Shown here: positions 1 through 10,582 of the stretch, one piece after another
Layout of the letters: each line of letters opens with the position of its first letter
Position numbering within the stretch: the stretch's first letter is position 1
NCBI GenBank assembly: GCA_964007475.1
Contig: OZ023274.1
Span: 78,193,303-78,257,302 of the forward strand
Length of the DNA: 64,000 nt
Reading direction: 5' to 3'
Source of the DNA: Hybos culiciformis
Taxonomy: Eukaryota; Arthropoda; Insecta; Diptera; Hybotidae
Program-made: the position numbers and the translations under genes
Notes under the pieces: generated by a model
Database searches by the model: none
The model's input: only the letters and a program-made list of their open reading frames with translations
Told to the model about the DNA's origin: nothing

Positions 1-833
1 AAAAACTGTCCGTATGTCAACTGACAGAATCATGGTGTAGGTACTATATACTATTAAAGACTTTTAAAGAGTTTTAAAAACTTTTCAATTACATTTATTT
101 TTTACCTTTTTTTTTTTTTTGTAAAAAGAAAAATAATAATATTTTTTACGTAAACATTTTAATTTGAATAATTTATTAAATATGAAACATTAACGCGATA
201 CATGTGTGGCAATTATATTCACGTGTCACTTATAAAATTTTTCTTTTGTCAAAATAAAAAAAAAAATACATATATTTAAAATGTTTATTTTCTTTTTTCA
301 AAAAGCCTCTTAATTTTAAAAAAAAATTACCCAACGTGAAAAAAGTTTATTAAGAATTTTTTTTAATTTTTTATTTAATACATTCCTTTTTAATTGTATA
401 TAATTGTCGTCGTTGATGCAAAATTATAAATTTGTGTAGACTAATTATACAATTTTATCTGAATTTTATTTTACAAAAAAAAAATAAATAAATTTAAAAT
501 ATCTGAGACATTATTCATTTATAAATTGTAAATACATAGTCAAGAAGAAAAAAAACTTGTACATAGTGAAAGTATAACTTCATATAAATTCAATTGGTGA
601 ACATAATGTTTGTATGACATGCACCAGACATGGATAAGTTATGTGGGTGTATATAAGATAGAAGGCATCATATGTATAATTTTTTATTTTTTTTTCAATG
701 ATGTCAAAATGTTAAAAATTTTATTTTTTTTTTTTTTAAATGACTTTTAGAAAAGCCCCAAACTGACTTGCAAATTTCAAATTTATACATATTACTTTTT
801 TTAACTTTTTTCTTTTCCAAATTTTTTTTTTAT
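1..833. other. Gene-free AT-rich DNA
   Basis: Homopolymer A and T runs and short direct repeats fill this stretch. No open frame with protein character, no paired splice sites and no RNA-like fold were recognised on either strand. Confidence 0.6.
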
Positions 834-841
834 GTTTTGAC

Positions 842-1354
842 TAGGGTTTTTGGAGCGAGCCGGCTCGATCCGAAAAGCTCGAGCTAGCTCGTCTATTTTT
901 GCTTGAATGAAGATCGAGTTTTTATCTGCTAGTGGCTCGAGCTCAGCATTTTACTTTTGTTTTTTTATTTTATTGAACAGAAAAGTTTATATAAGGAAAT
1001 ATTTCACTTCAATCTTATAAGTCACAGTCAATTTTAACAGAAAATGATACACTGAAATGGATATTTTATGTTTTTATATTTTATGATGTTTTGTTTTTTT
1101 ATATTTTATAACGTTTCGTTTAATAATTTTGCAATATTATTGTTATTTTTATAATTTTGTAATGAGTAAATTATGTTTAAATTAGAAGAGTAAAGTTAAA
1201 ATTTTATGCCCTGAAATTGGTTTCTTTATGCCATTGTTTTTTCCTATGTATTTTATTTTTAAGAAGACTCGGGTGGCTCGAGCTACCCGATCCTCCTTAT
1301 AGAAAAAGCTTGAAGGCTCGAGCTTACGAAAATGGTCGAGTTTCAAAAACCCTA
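842..1354. mobile_element. Non-autonomous hAT element (MITE)
   Basis: The element is 513 bp long and ends in an 11-bp perfect terminal inverted repeat, TAGGGTTTTTG. It is flanked by the identical 8-bp direct repeat GTTTTGAC at 834-841 and 1355-1362, which is the target-site duplication length of hAT transposases. The first ~110 bp and last ~90 bp carry several copies of GGCTCGAG/CTCGAGC in both orientations, like the subterminal transposase-binding repeats of hAT elements, and these stand out as GC-rich islands in AT-rich DNA. The middle is AT-rich with no transposase, so it must have been moved in trans. The perfect duplication suggests a fairly young insertion. Assignment to hAT is inferred from the duplication length and end structure. 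Confidence 0.85.
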
Positions 1355-1359
1355 GTTTT

Positions 1360-1385
1360 GACAAGCTTTAATGACAAGCTTTAAT
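1360..1385. repeat. 13-bp tandem duplication
   Basis: GACAAGCTTTAAT occurs twice in direct succession, immediately beside the right target duplication of the hAT MITE. It probably arose by slippage or during repair next to the insertion. Confidence 0.7.
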
Positions 1386-2587
1386 GAAAAAAAATCGGCA
1401 TGGTATAAGATAAGATAAAGCTTAGAATAAGCCCATGTTATAGTTATTTGAATATAAATCTATTGAAAAAAAGTGCTATCCCACTTGTAATAATAAGTAC
1501 GACACTATGACAGTGCTTATAGTATCATTCTATATCCATCAAGATTATAATGTGAAAAACATGTATTATATGAAATGTAGGTACTTCTTGTTGTCATCGT
1601 ATACCAACTTCAGTGTGTATACTAGATTTATAAAAATCTACTAGGAATTATTATTAAAAGAAAAGTTAAATTTTTTCTTAAAAACTTTATAAAGAAAAAG
1701 CGATTTATTTTCCAGATTTGAAAACATAAACGAAAAAAGTTTTCTTTTTTTTTTCATTTTTTTTTTTTTTCATTTACACAAATTTTAAAAAGAAAGTTTC
1801 ATATAAAAGCAATTTATTGTTATTTTTCGTTCAATTTAAATCTATAACGATTTCAAATTTGAAGATGTAATCTTATTTCTATATTATTTGTTTTACAAAA
1901 ATGTATAATATTGTAATCGTAATGTTTTGAAATTACATGCCACTGTAAATTATAAAAAGTTTTTTTTTTATTTTATTTTATTATTTTAGTGCTGTAAGAA
2001 AAAAAAATTAAAGAAATTGAACTTTTGTGTAAAAAATATGTTTGTTTGCAAACAAAGCAGGTGAAATAATATTGATTACTAAATGAGCTTTATCAAAGGA
2101 TTTATATATATATATATTTATTATTTGTTCATTTTGTTTTTTTCTTGATTTATTCTTGAGTAATATGATTCTGAATAAATATTTAATAAGACTTAGGTGC
2201 ACTGTTATTGGAAAAAAATTATGAAAAATTTTAAATCATTAAATTAATTAATCCTTCACCAACAATTAATGATTTTCTTCAAGTTTTTTTTAAGACAACG
2301 CTTTATCTCAAATGGTGAATTGAGAAATATATATAATATATATATAAAACATTTTCCAAATACCACATAGCAATACCATATTTAAAACTTTCAAAAAAAC
2401 TTTCAGAAAATATGAATTTTTCTTAGTTTCCAAAGAAATGAAAAATTTAAAATTAATTGTAGAGCTGTACAAATAAATTTGTAGAAGGCAAGATTTCGAT
2501 CCAAAATTAATATTGAACATTTTTCATCAAATGTACCTATACATAATTTTATGAATTGATTTATTTTCAGCCGTTAATGGTCCGTGA
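1386..2587. other. Gene-free AT-rich spacer between two hAT insertions
   Basis: Only poly-A/T tracts and a short TA repeat near 2105-2118 are visible. Short open frames here have no recognisable domain and are dominated by Lys, Asn, Phe and Ile, as expected from base composition. Confidence 0.55.
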
Positions 2588-2726
2588 TTGTTTATCAGTG
2601 GCGTAGCTAGAAATTTTAGGCCCTTATGCCACAATGATGGAAGGGCCCCTGTGAAAAAATGTAAAAAGTATTTAAGAAAAACAAAAAAATTCTTTATAAT
2701 TTTTATAATACCTATATTATAAAAGT

Positions 2727-2763
2727 AGTAATAATAATAATAATAAATAATAATAATAATAAT
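2727..2763. repeat. TAA/ATA microsatellite
   Basis: This is a run of about twelve TAA-type triplets with one interruption. It lies inside the hAT element, just downstream of the transposase remnant on the minus strand. Confidence 0.85.
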
Positions 2764-2770
2764 GAGTATA

Positions 2771-3450
2771 TTAAATAACTAAATTAAAATTTCTTTTTTC
2801 TAGCTTTTGCACTAGCTTTATTTCCATTTTGGCAGCTTCTTTGTGCTCAATACATATTAGCGACAGATTACGTAATCTACCTTGGCCGATAGAATTTCTT
2901 TTGTACTCATTTATGATTTTTAATTTGCTGAATGTTCTTTTCACACTAGCAACTGTGACTGGTAGAGTAAGAAATAATAAATATACTTTTGAAAACTCAC
3001 TCTCCAAACAACCATATTTTTCCAGAAGTAAAGTTGAAAATTGTCTAATAGACATTGTAGCAGTCAAATCTTTTTTTAAGAGAGAAATTACTTGTATGTA
3101 CTGATAAGAGAATTGGTCAGATATAATTTTAGAATATTTTTTTGAAAGATTGTCACATTTTTTAATATTTCTCTTTCCGGTAACTGAATAATGTTTTTTG
3201 GTACTAAAAAATTAAACAAGTTTGTTATAGTTCTAATCCCTGTAAATCTCTGGTTAATTTGGGCAGTTATTTTATCCAAAACGTAATAATAAACATTAAC
3301 TTTGAAATGATGATCTCTGTTTTTAAATCTATAATCAGAAACTAATTCATCAAAATGACATTTAGATATTCGCAAGCGTTTTGACTCAAACATAGTATTT
3401 ATTTCAGATAGTTTCGCAAGGTTAAAGCTTGGTCTGAATCGATTAAAAAA
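2771..3450 (-). pseudogene. hAT transposase remnant (ZMYM1-like), C-terminal part
   Basis: Two minus-strand reading frames are pieces of one transposase. The downstream piece (2771-3067) ends with a clear hAT C-terminal dimerisation domain: LTLPVTVASVKRTFSKLK followed by the GQGRLRNLSLICIEH motif. Family members usually read LPVTTASCERSFSKLK there, so the usual Cys is Val. The upstream piece is open from about 3450 to its stop at 3088 and has the FDEL...FKVNVYYYVLDKI...RF segment typical of the same proteins just before the dimerisation domain. The two lie in different frames, so at least one frameshift separates them near 3068-3090. The N-terminal zinc finger and most of the RNase H-like core are absent. 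It is not expected to be active. Confidence 0.88.
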
Positions 3451-3540
3451 AAAACTGTATTACAAGGGGGCCCCTAAAATTAGAGGGCCCCTATGCCTTG
3501 CTTACTCTTGATATATGGTAGCTATGCCACTGTTGTTTAT

Positions 3541-6500
3541 TGTATGATCCTTGCTTATTTCTTTTAACTTTTGACCGTAATTGTAAAATACATATTATGT
3601 TTGGATATGTCAATATTTTGACTTATGAATACATAAAATCGACTATCTACATGCCTTAAACTCAAATAAATGAAGCTTCTTTCTACATACACTTTCATAA
3701 CTAGACAAGAAAATAAGAAAAAATTATTCTAAGAAATGAAATTTATCTTTAAAAACCAAGAACCAAAATTTCCTTTTATTTAAACAAAAAAAAAATATTT
3801 TCTTAAAATTTTCTCTTTAAAAACTTTATTCATAAGAAAAATTTTCCAAGTTTCATAAGAAAAAAAAAAAGTTTTTATTTTTTGTTCTCTTCAAACTAAA
3901 AATATTTTTCTTTCTTTGTTAAGGTATAAAAATATTTCAACTGGGTGATTTTTCTTCATAGGTCAATGTTTCATTAAGAAAATAATATTTTAGTATAAAA
4001 TCATAATTTACAATTTTCTTTTTAAAAAAATTTTTTGTTTTTGGTTTTTTTTTTTTAAAGAAAATTTTACTTTTTTAAACATAAAATGTTGTAACGAAAA
4101 TATTTATGAAAGTGTATATTGTTGTACGCCATGAATCTTAAATATATACCCTACGTACTGTACAAGCATAGGTACATAAAATATATACCTAATGAAAATA
4201 AAATAATTTTAAGTCTACTGGAGTGATTCAATGAAACATTAATTAAAATAAAAATTCCTGAAACTGATTAAAATATTAACTGCAAGATAAATACAAATAA
4301 TTACATAAAAAATAAAATTTCAGATTAATTTTATAAAATTTAGATTCCAATCGACATATTAATCTTTCAAATAGTAGTTATTTGTCTTGAATTATCATAA
4401 GAGTCAAATGCCTCAGCTATTTGATTGTTCAGTGTAGATTATAGAACAAAACAAAAATTTTAATAAATCATTTCAACAACATATTTTGATAAATAATTCA
4501 GTTTCAGAATTCCAGTTAAACTTGAAAATCAAATATTAGTTCATAACTTATTAACTGAAAGAAAATCTAGATACAGATATCTTGTACAATTGGAACTCTT
4601 GAACATTTATAACTATATAAATAAAAATCACGATAATGGAAATGGAATCTAGTGTTTTATAAAAATTATGAATGAAAACTACTTTAAAATTTAATAATTT
4701 ATTCAGTACATGTTTGAAATACCTTAAATTAAGTTTTTTATTAATGAAAAGTACTTGATGTTGTGTAGGCGGTTACACAAAAGTTTTTTTTTTTTAAATT
4801 AATTCTCATGAAAGAAAACTTTTATACCAATTTTTTTTTTTTTTTACTTTTTAATAGAAAACTTTTAACCTTTTTTCGTTCTGGGGGTGACAAATTTTTA
4901 CACCAGTCGAGGCTTTTCGCTGGTAAATAAAATAATAAATAATTTATTATAAAAGGTGTTAACTATATATAGATATTGCATTTTGATATTACAACGAAGA
5001 ATCATGTTTTCCATATATACCTATATATACTTTTTTCACATCCTTTATACTACAAGAAGAAAAGTTGGGCATAACACTTAACAAAAAATTATTTTAAAAG
5101 TTTTATAAATATTTAATAAAAAATTTATTAAAAATCTGTAAGTTGTTGTAAAACAAAATGTACAATTTGATTTCAATTTGATAAAAAAAAAAATGCAGAT
5201 TTTCTTATTTTCATGAAACATGTACATTGTACATAAAATATTAAAAAAATATATGAATTGTTACCATAACTGACATGTTGCACCGGCTTTTTTATTTGTT
5301 AAACTCTAATACAAGAATAGTATTGTACGTTCATTCTTCACGTGAAATTTATATCAAGTTTTCACTTCACACTAAGCTCAACATAGAATTAAAATAAGTT
5401 AAACAAGCAAACCAAAATTTCATTAAGTCCTTTAAAAATAGAATATACGATAGGCTTAATATTATGCTGCCTTTGCCACATGATAAACATTTTTATGCAA
5501 TTATTCTTATTGTCGTCCATCTAATAAAAAAGTTAAAAACGAATGGTAAGCAGTCTTTGGGAAAACAAGTAAAGCAAAAAAAATATATATAATCAATCAA
5601 AATTGGAGAAAATAAAACAGAATATCCTTAAGAATCCTAAATTAATTTTAGATTTAATATTTCAATCATATATTTCTAAACCTAAATTCGAGGAAATAAG
5701 TTTTTTAAAGATTTTTATAATTTTATTTTTATTTTTATGTAATGCGACTAAAATAACTTTTTATACAAAAAAAAAAAACCAAAAATAAAAATATGTTAAT
5801 TTTGTACTTTTTAAAAAAAGCAAAAAAAAAAAAAAGTTTCATTTTTGAATATCATCCTGACATCAAAGGAATAAGTTTATTTTATTTTTTATAGAAAAAG
5901 GACGATATGTAAAATTTTAGGGTTTTTGTAAAACAGTTTTTTTTTTAAATTAAATTCAAATTAAGAATAAAAAAAGATTAAAAAAAAGTTACAAAAAGTC
6001 AGTACACTTTCATATAAAAAGGATTAAAATTAAAACAAAAAAAAAATTTTTTCTTTTTTTTTTAATCAATATTTTATATTTTCTCAACGTAAGTAATTAG
6101 TTCATAAACTTTATTAATTGTGTTCATTAATCTATATATATATGATAGAAATATATATACATTGTAATATCGTTTTTTATTAATCCATGTACAATTTTGA
6201 TGTTGAAAATAGAATCCATCAATAATTATTAATTAAAATTAAAGTTTTAAAAGAAGTTAGACATGGACATTGTAATCGAACTGTCAGAATATTTATTTGA
6301 AAATTCTCAAGCTTTGGTTTTTGTTTTTCTGCTTGCTGAGCAAATCTCTCTGTGTACGTAAAATAGATATTTCGTATATATAAATATCGTACAATGATTT
6401 TTTCAACGTGGATGTTAATTTAAAAACTTTTCTAAAAATAGAAAATTCCATATTCCTCAGTCATTTGACCCTGACTTCAAACAAACAGAAGCATACAGAT

Positions 6501-6744
6501 TTTAATTTCAAACACGAAAGTTTTTCTCTCTAGAAAAAAAAATTTTTTTTTCTTGTTTAAATATTTTTAATGAAATGAAACTCTCAAATTATGTTAAAAA
6601 CACAAAATCGTCATGTTCACAGGAAAAATTTATTACCATTTTCCATATAATTTATTTTTATATGTATACATGTACGATAAATACTTTTGAACCTATACGT
6701 TTGATGAAAAATTAACAAAATACATAGTATGTATAGCACAGTGA
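3541..6744. other. Gene-free AT-rich DNA
   Basis: Long A/T runs and dispersed TA repeats are visible. A slightly GC-richer patch at about 4880-4920 has no matching exon partners. No gene or RNA could be supported. Confidence 0.5.
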
Positions 6745-6746
6745 TA

Positions 6747-7005
6747 TCGCCTGCTCAGAAATGAAACAACGTATAATGAAAAGTATAGTTTCGAGTAATT
6801 TAAATTTAAAGATTTGAAAATTAAAAAAAACGTATGAAAAAATATCAAGTAGCGTTCAATTTTCATCTAAAAAACACATTTTAATCAACATTAAGAATAT
6901 TGCAAAGTAGTTGTACTTATAAAATCGAGTACGAGGAATCGAATGGTGCTATTGTCAAATAATGACGTATAAATGTCATACGTTGTTTCATTTCTCAGCA
7001 GACGA
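6747..7005. mobile_element. TA-flanked MITE (Tc1/mariner-like)
   Basis: The 259-bp element has inverted ends of about 29 bp. Reading inward both match TCGYCTGCTSAGAAATGAAA and continue with CAACGTAT, with two mismatches. TA dinucleotides abut both ends (6745-6746 and 7006-7007), consistent with a Tc1/mariner-type target duplication. It contains no coding capacity. The superfamily is inferred from the TA flanks alone. Confidence 0.72.
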
Positions 7006-7007
7006 TA

Positions 7008-7366
7008 TAAAAACATAAAATAAAAAAAAAATAAATATATTTTTTTTTTTTTGCTTTGGTATATGAATAAAATAATCATTACGAATTGCAGATAGTAAAT
7101 CAAAAAATAACAATAAATTTTTAATCAAGCGTAAAATTAAAGCTTTAATAACAATCTATTTAAAATATATAGGTATATGAATATGTATGTATGTATGCGC
7201 AATACAAGAATTGTTCAGAAACCTATAAAATCCTTTTGAATGTATTTTTATATGTATATGTATATTACATTATATATTATATTATGTAAACTGTGTTATT
7301 TAAAACCCTGAAGGGTAAAGAACCGGTTGTTCAACCAATTTCGGTACTAGTTGCAACTAATAATGA
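7008..7366. other. Short AT-rich spacer
   Basis: This lies between the TA-flanked MITE and the next hAT-like insertion. It contains a short ATGT repeat around 7183-7197 and nothing else recognisable. Confidence 0.5.
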
Positions 7367-7374
7367 CCTGTACT

Positions 7375-8132
7375 CAGTGCTCGAAGTGAGGCGGGATGGA
7401 GTGGGATGCCATCCCGGTACTTCTAAATAATTGTAAACTCATCCCACCACTTCTTAGGATGGGAAAAAGTATCCCGGAACATATTTTTTTAAATTTTAAA
7501 TAATTTTTTATGAATTTTAAATATTTTTTATCAAAAAGAAATTAAAAATAATTTTAAATGAGACTTAAAATTCAAATAATAAATAGTAGATATTTTGGTT
7601 ACTAATTGGCTATGTAGATAATTTTCGCACAGCTTTTCATAAATTTAAATTTTTACCCGATCAAATTTTGAATATTCTCTATCTTTAGTTAACTTCCAAA
7701 TTTTATTAAATTTTTTTTTTTTTTAAATGGTTAAATTTTTTAATAAAAAAAAAGAAAAATTGAAGAACAGCAGGAGATATAAAGGCGGTGGGAGAAGAGC
7801 ATTTGAATTAATGTACTTAGCACATTAAGCCAAGATAAGACATTACACGAGACCAATACTTTGAAGTTCCTAGATTACCAGGCAGAAACACAATGATGTG
7901 AAAAGTTATATATATAACAGTTAAAGAAAGTGGAGTAGGATGTTCTATATGCAGTTCATTAAATGATTTAGTAACAACAAAGACGCAACGCAAGGGTTGA
8001 AGCTGGTGAAATCTTTGAATGAGTCATTTTTCTACTAAAAAACGACAAAGCGATAGGAACCCCATGAGCCTCAACCTGCTCTTAAAATTTTTTAACCATC
8101 CCACCACTTTTAGCCTGCCACTTCGACCACTG
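7375..8132. mobile_element. hAT-like element, non-autonomous
   Basis: The 758-bp element has inverted ends starting CAGTGCTCGAAGTG (left) and CAGTGGTCGAAGTG (right), one mismatch in 14. The similarity continues imperfectly for another ~20 bp to a shared GTGGGATG. A perfect 8-bp target duplication, CCTGTACT, lies at 7367-7374 and 8133-8140. A GGGATGCCATCCC palindrome and a second GGGATG/CATCCC pair lie just inside the left end. The plus strand at about 7855-8090 shows broken coding character, including the Cys pair GVGCSIC and KKRQSDRNP. This faintly resembles the N-terminal zinc-finger region of KIAA1586/ZMYM-type hAT proteins, but stops interrupt it. Ends and duplication are firm; the coding remnant is tentative. 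Confidence 0.85.
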
Positions 8133-8140
8133 CCTGTACT

Positions 8141-10171
8141 TGAATACAAAAAAACCGTATATTTTTGCGAATGGATTGTCTTTTTATCCGTTAAGAAATA
8201 TTTTCGTAACTAGTATACAGCATAGAATCTAATTTTATGTATTTAATCACTTTGGAGTTACTCCTTGAACCATTACGCTTTTGTCAACTACTCCCTTTTC
8301 CCCTATATAGTATTTATATATGCTTGATGAAATATATTAACAGAGTAAAAAAAAAAATTTGATGTATAATTTTAAATGAAATTACTCTTCCTGTGATAAC
8401 AATAGACACGTATCTTATTTTTCAATTCAAAGATAATCCTTTTGTTCAGTTACCTATATTTTCATTATATACTTTTTACCTTTTCATTATTAAGGAAATT
8501 TGAATTTAATTTACTTTTTCACTTGAAAAAAATTTTATATAAATGTATTTTAATCTGTCACTTTTAAATTATAAACTTATCCAGAATATTTATAAATATT
8601 TGAGAATTTTTAATTATAGAAAAAAACAATTTTTTTTTGACTAATTTTGCATAAAATTTCAAATTCAACTTCAAGTATATAATGTTCGATTTAAGAGTTA
8701 TCTTAATTGAAAACAAACAATTTTTGTCATTAATTGAAATTTTTATATCCAAATGTTAACAATTTTATATATTTTTCTGTATACATAAGCATATCAAGCA
8801 TATATAAACCAAAGAAAATATAATATTTTCTTTGACAATACTATGTTTAATTTTTCAAATTTATTATTTAGATAATTTAGAAATTAGAAATACCTACAAT
8901 TTTTTTTTCACTTTTCACTATTGACAAATCAATTAACTATAAAACTAAATAAATCAATTTAAAATATTAAAATGAAAAATCAAATACATATATAGCTTAA
9001 AATACCAAAATTAAATCTTTAATTATTAAAACAAAAAAAGAAATATGTAGAAATAAGAATTTTTCTACGAATAATTAAAATGAATGATGGAAAACTTGTA
9101 AAAGCTTTAGCAAGGACGTTAAATCATGTTTTGTTAGACATTTCCAGTGAACTATGAATTTAGTTCAAAGATATGAAGAATATTTTCAATTAAATTATCT
9201 TGAAACTGCAGAATCAAAAGAAAAATTTCATGAAAATATGTATTTGAACAAAAATATCAAACGAAATAATTTTCTTCATTTTTTCTAGAACTACGAATGC
9301 CAAGTTTTTCACCATCGTAAAATGAACTTATAAAAACTAAAATTTCTTGTCTAACTTAATATTCTGCTTGATAATTTAAAGTCAAAAATTAAGGTTGAGA
9401 TTAAAGTTGACTTTGACACTTTACTAAAATTAATGGAGAAACCTGCCTTTTATACTTTATAAATGTACATTTTGATTTTTATTTCGAAGTGTCTATATTT
9501 ATTTATATCAAAAAAAATATTTATTTTTATCTATTTTTAACAAATTAAGTTATAAAAATAGAAAAATAGCTAAATAATTTCTTGATTAAAAGTGACATTA
9601 ACATATTAAACACATATATATTTAAAAAAAAACTAAAATACATTAATTTTAAATAAATCAATTTATGACAGCTTTTACAATTGTGTTAAAATTTAAAAAA
9701 ACTTGAATTTGATTTTTTTTCTTTATAGTGTTCTTTTTGTTCAAACCATTAAAAAATTTATAAATTTTCTTTTTTTTTCTTTTCTTGTTGTATTTTGATA
9801 GGTAGTGATATCATTTTCATTAACGAAAATTTCTAAAGTGCTCAAGGTGTTTACTTTTTGTTCTTTTTTTTTTTGTTTTTTTTTAATAAAAAGAAAACAA
9901 TAAGTGTATTTACTTGTAATAAAAACGTTGTTACTTTAACTACATTTTATTGTCAATATTTAATGGTTTTACAATATCAACAATATTATGCTACACATTA
10001 AGTGTACATAAATACTATATGTAATATTCATTTTATATTATTTTCGCACTAACTTTTTGTTTAATCATTTGTTTTTTTTTTTTTCATTTATAAGATTTAA
10101 GTACGTAAATCAATTCGATAATGAAAAAATTTATTTATTTTATTTATTTTCTTTTTAAGTTTTTATTTTTC
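8141..10171. other. Gene-free AT-rich DNA
   Basis: Poly-A/T tracts only. Open frames on both strands are short and low in complexity, and no domain was recognised. Confidence 0.5.
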
Positions 10172-10174
10172 TAT

Positions 10175-10579
10175 GGGTGTGTTTATGTTCGAGTTGCGAT
10201 AAACGATAGAGGCTGTAATGAGTTATAATAATGCAGGCATGGAAACAATATTTTTGAATTTTATTCGAGTTCTCTATTTTTTGAAATAGATAAAAAATTT
10301 GTAGCACAAATAATGATTTCCTCTTCCGAATTACTATACTCATTTTTGTCATCATTTTTTAATTAGAATGAAAAAATGAATTAATTTTAATATAAGATAA
10401 GAATTGACTTTTTTCTTGCAAATTTAATTTTTGACTTTATATAAATAGGAAACACTGATTACACTTTCATCGCTGGTTCATTAAAAAAAATTATAGAGAA
10501 ATAATGGATATTCAACTCTTTTATATATGCTCATATCACAGCTCTTATCGTTTATCGCACCTGCGACATAAACACACCC
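10175..10579. mobile_element. PIF/Harbinger-like MITE
   Basis: The 405-bp element has 42-bp inverted ends at 10175-10216 and 10538-10579. Both begin GGGTGTGTTTATGT and continue with TGCGATAAACGATA and an AG-rich GCTGT, with a handful of mismatches. The three bases outside are TAT on the left and TAA on the right. This would fit the TWA target preference of PIF/Harbinger transposases if one base has mutated, or a TA duplication. It has no transposase gene. The superfamily is an inference; the inverted-repeat structure is directly visible. Confidence 0.75.
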
Positions 10580-10582
10580 TAA

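Larger units (their letters stand above)
2596..3532 (-). mobile_element. hAT transposon, internally deleted
   Basis: The 937-bp element is bounded by 14-bp terminal inverted repeats, CAGTGGCGTAGCTA on the left and CAGTGGCATAGCTA on the right, with one mismatch. A perfect 8-bp target duplication, TTGTTTAT, lies at 2588-2595 and 3533-3540. GGGCCC-rich subterminal blocks lie just inside both ends (around 2629-2650 and 3466-3492). The minus strand carries remains of a transposase of the type related to zinc-finger MYM-type protein 1. Length well below that of an autonomous element, plus a frameshift, shows it is a defective copy. Ends, duplication and coding remnant all agree on hAT. Confidence 0.92.

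Noticed and set aside
2829..3104. 91-codon plus-strand open frame
   Set aside because: It is antisense to the hAT transposase dimerisation domain, which is clearly recognisable on the minus strand.
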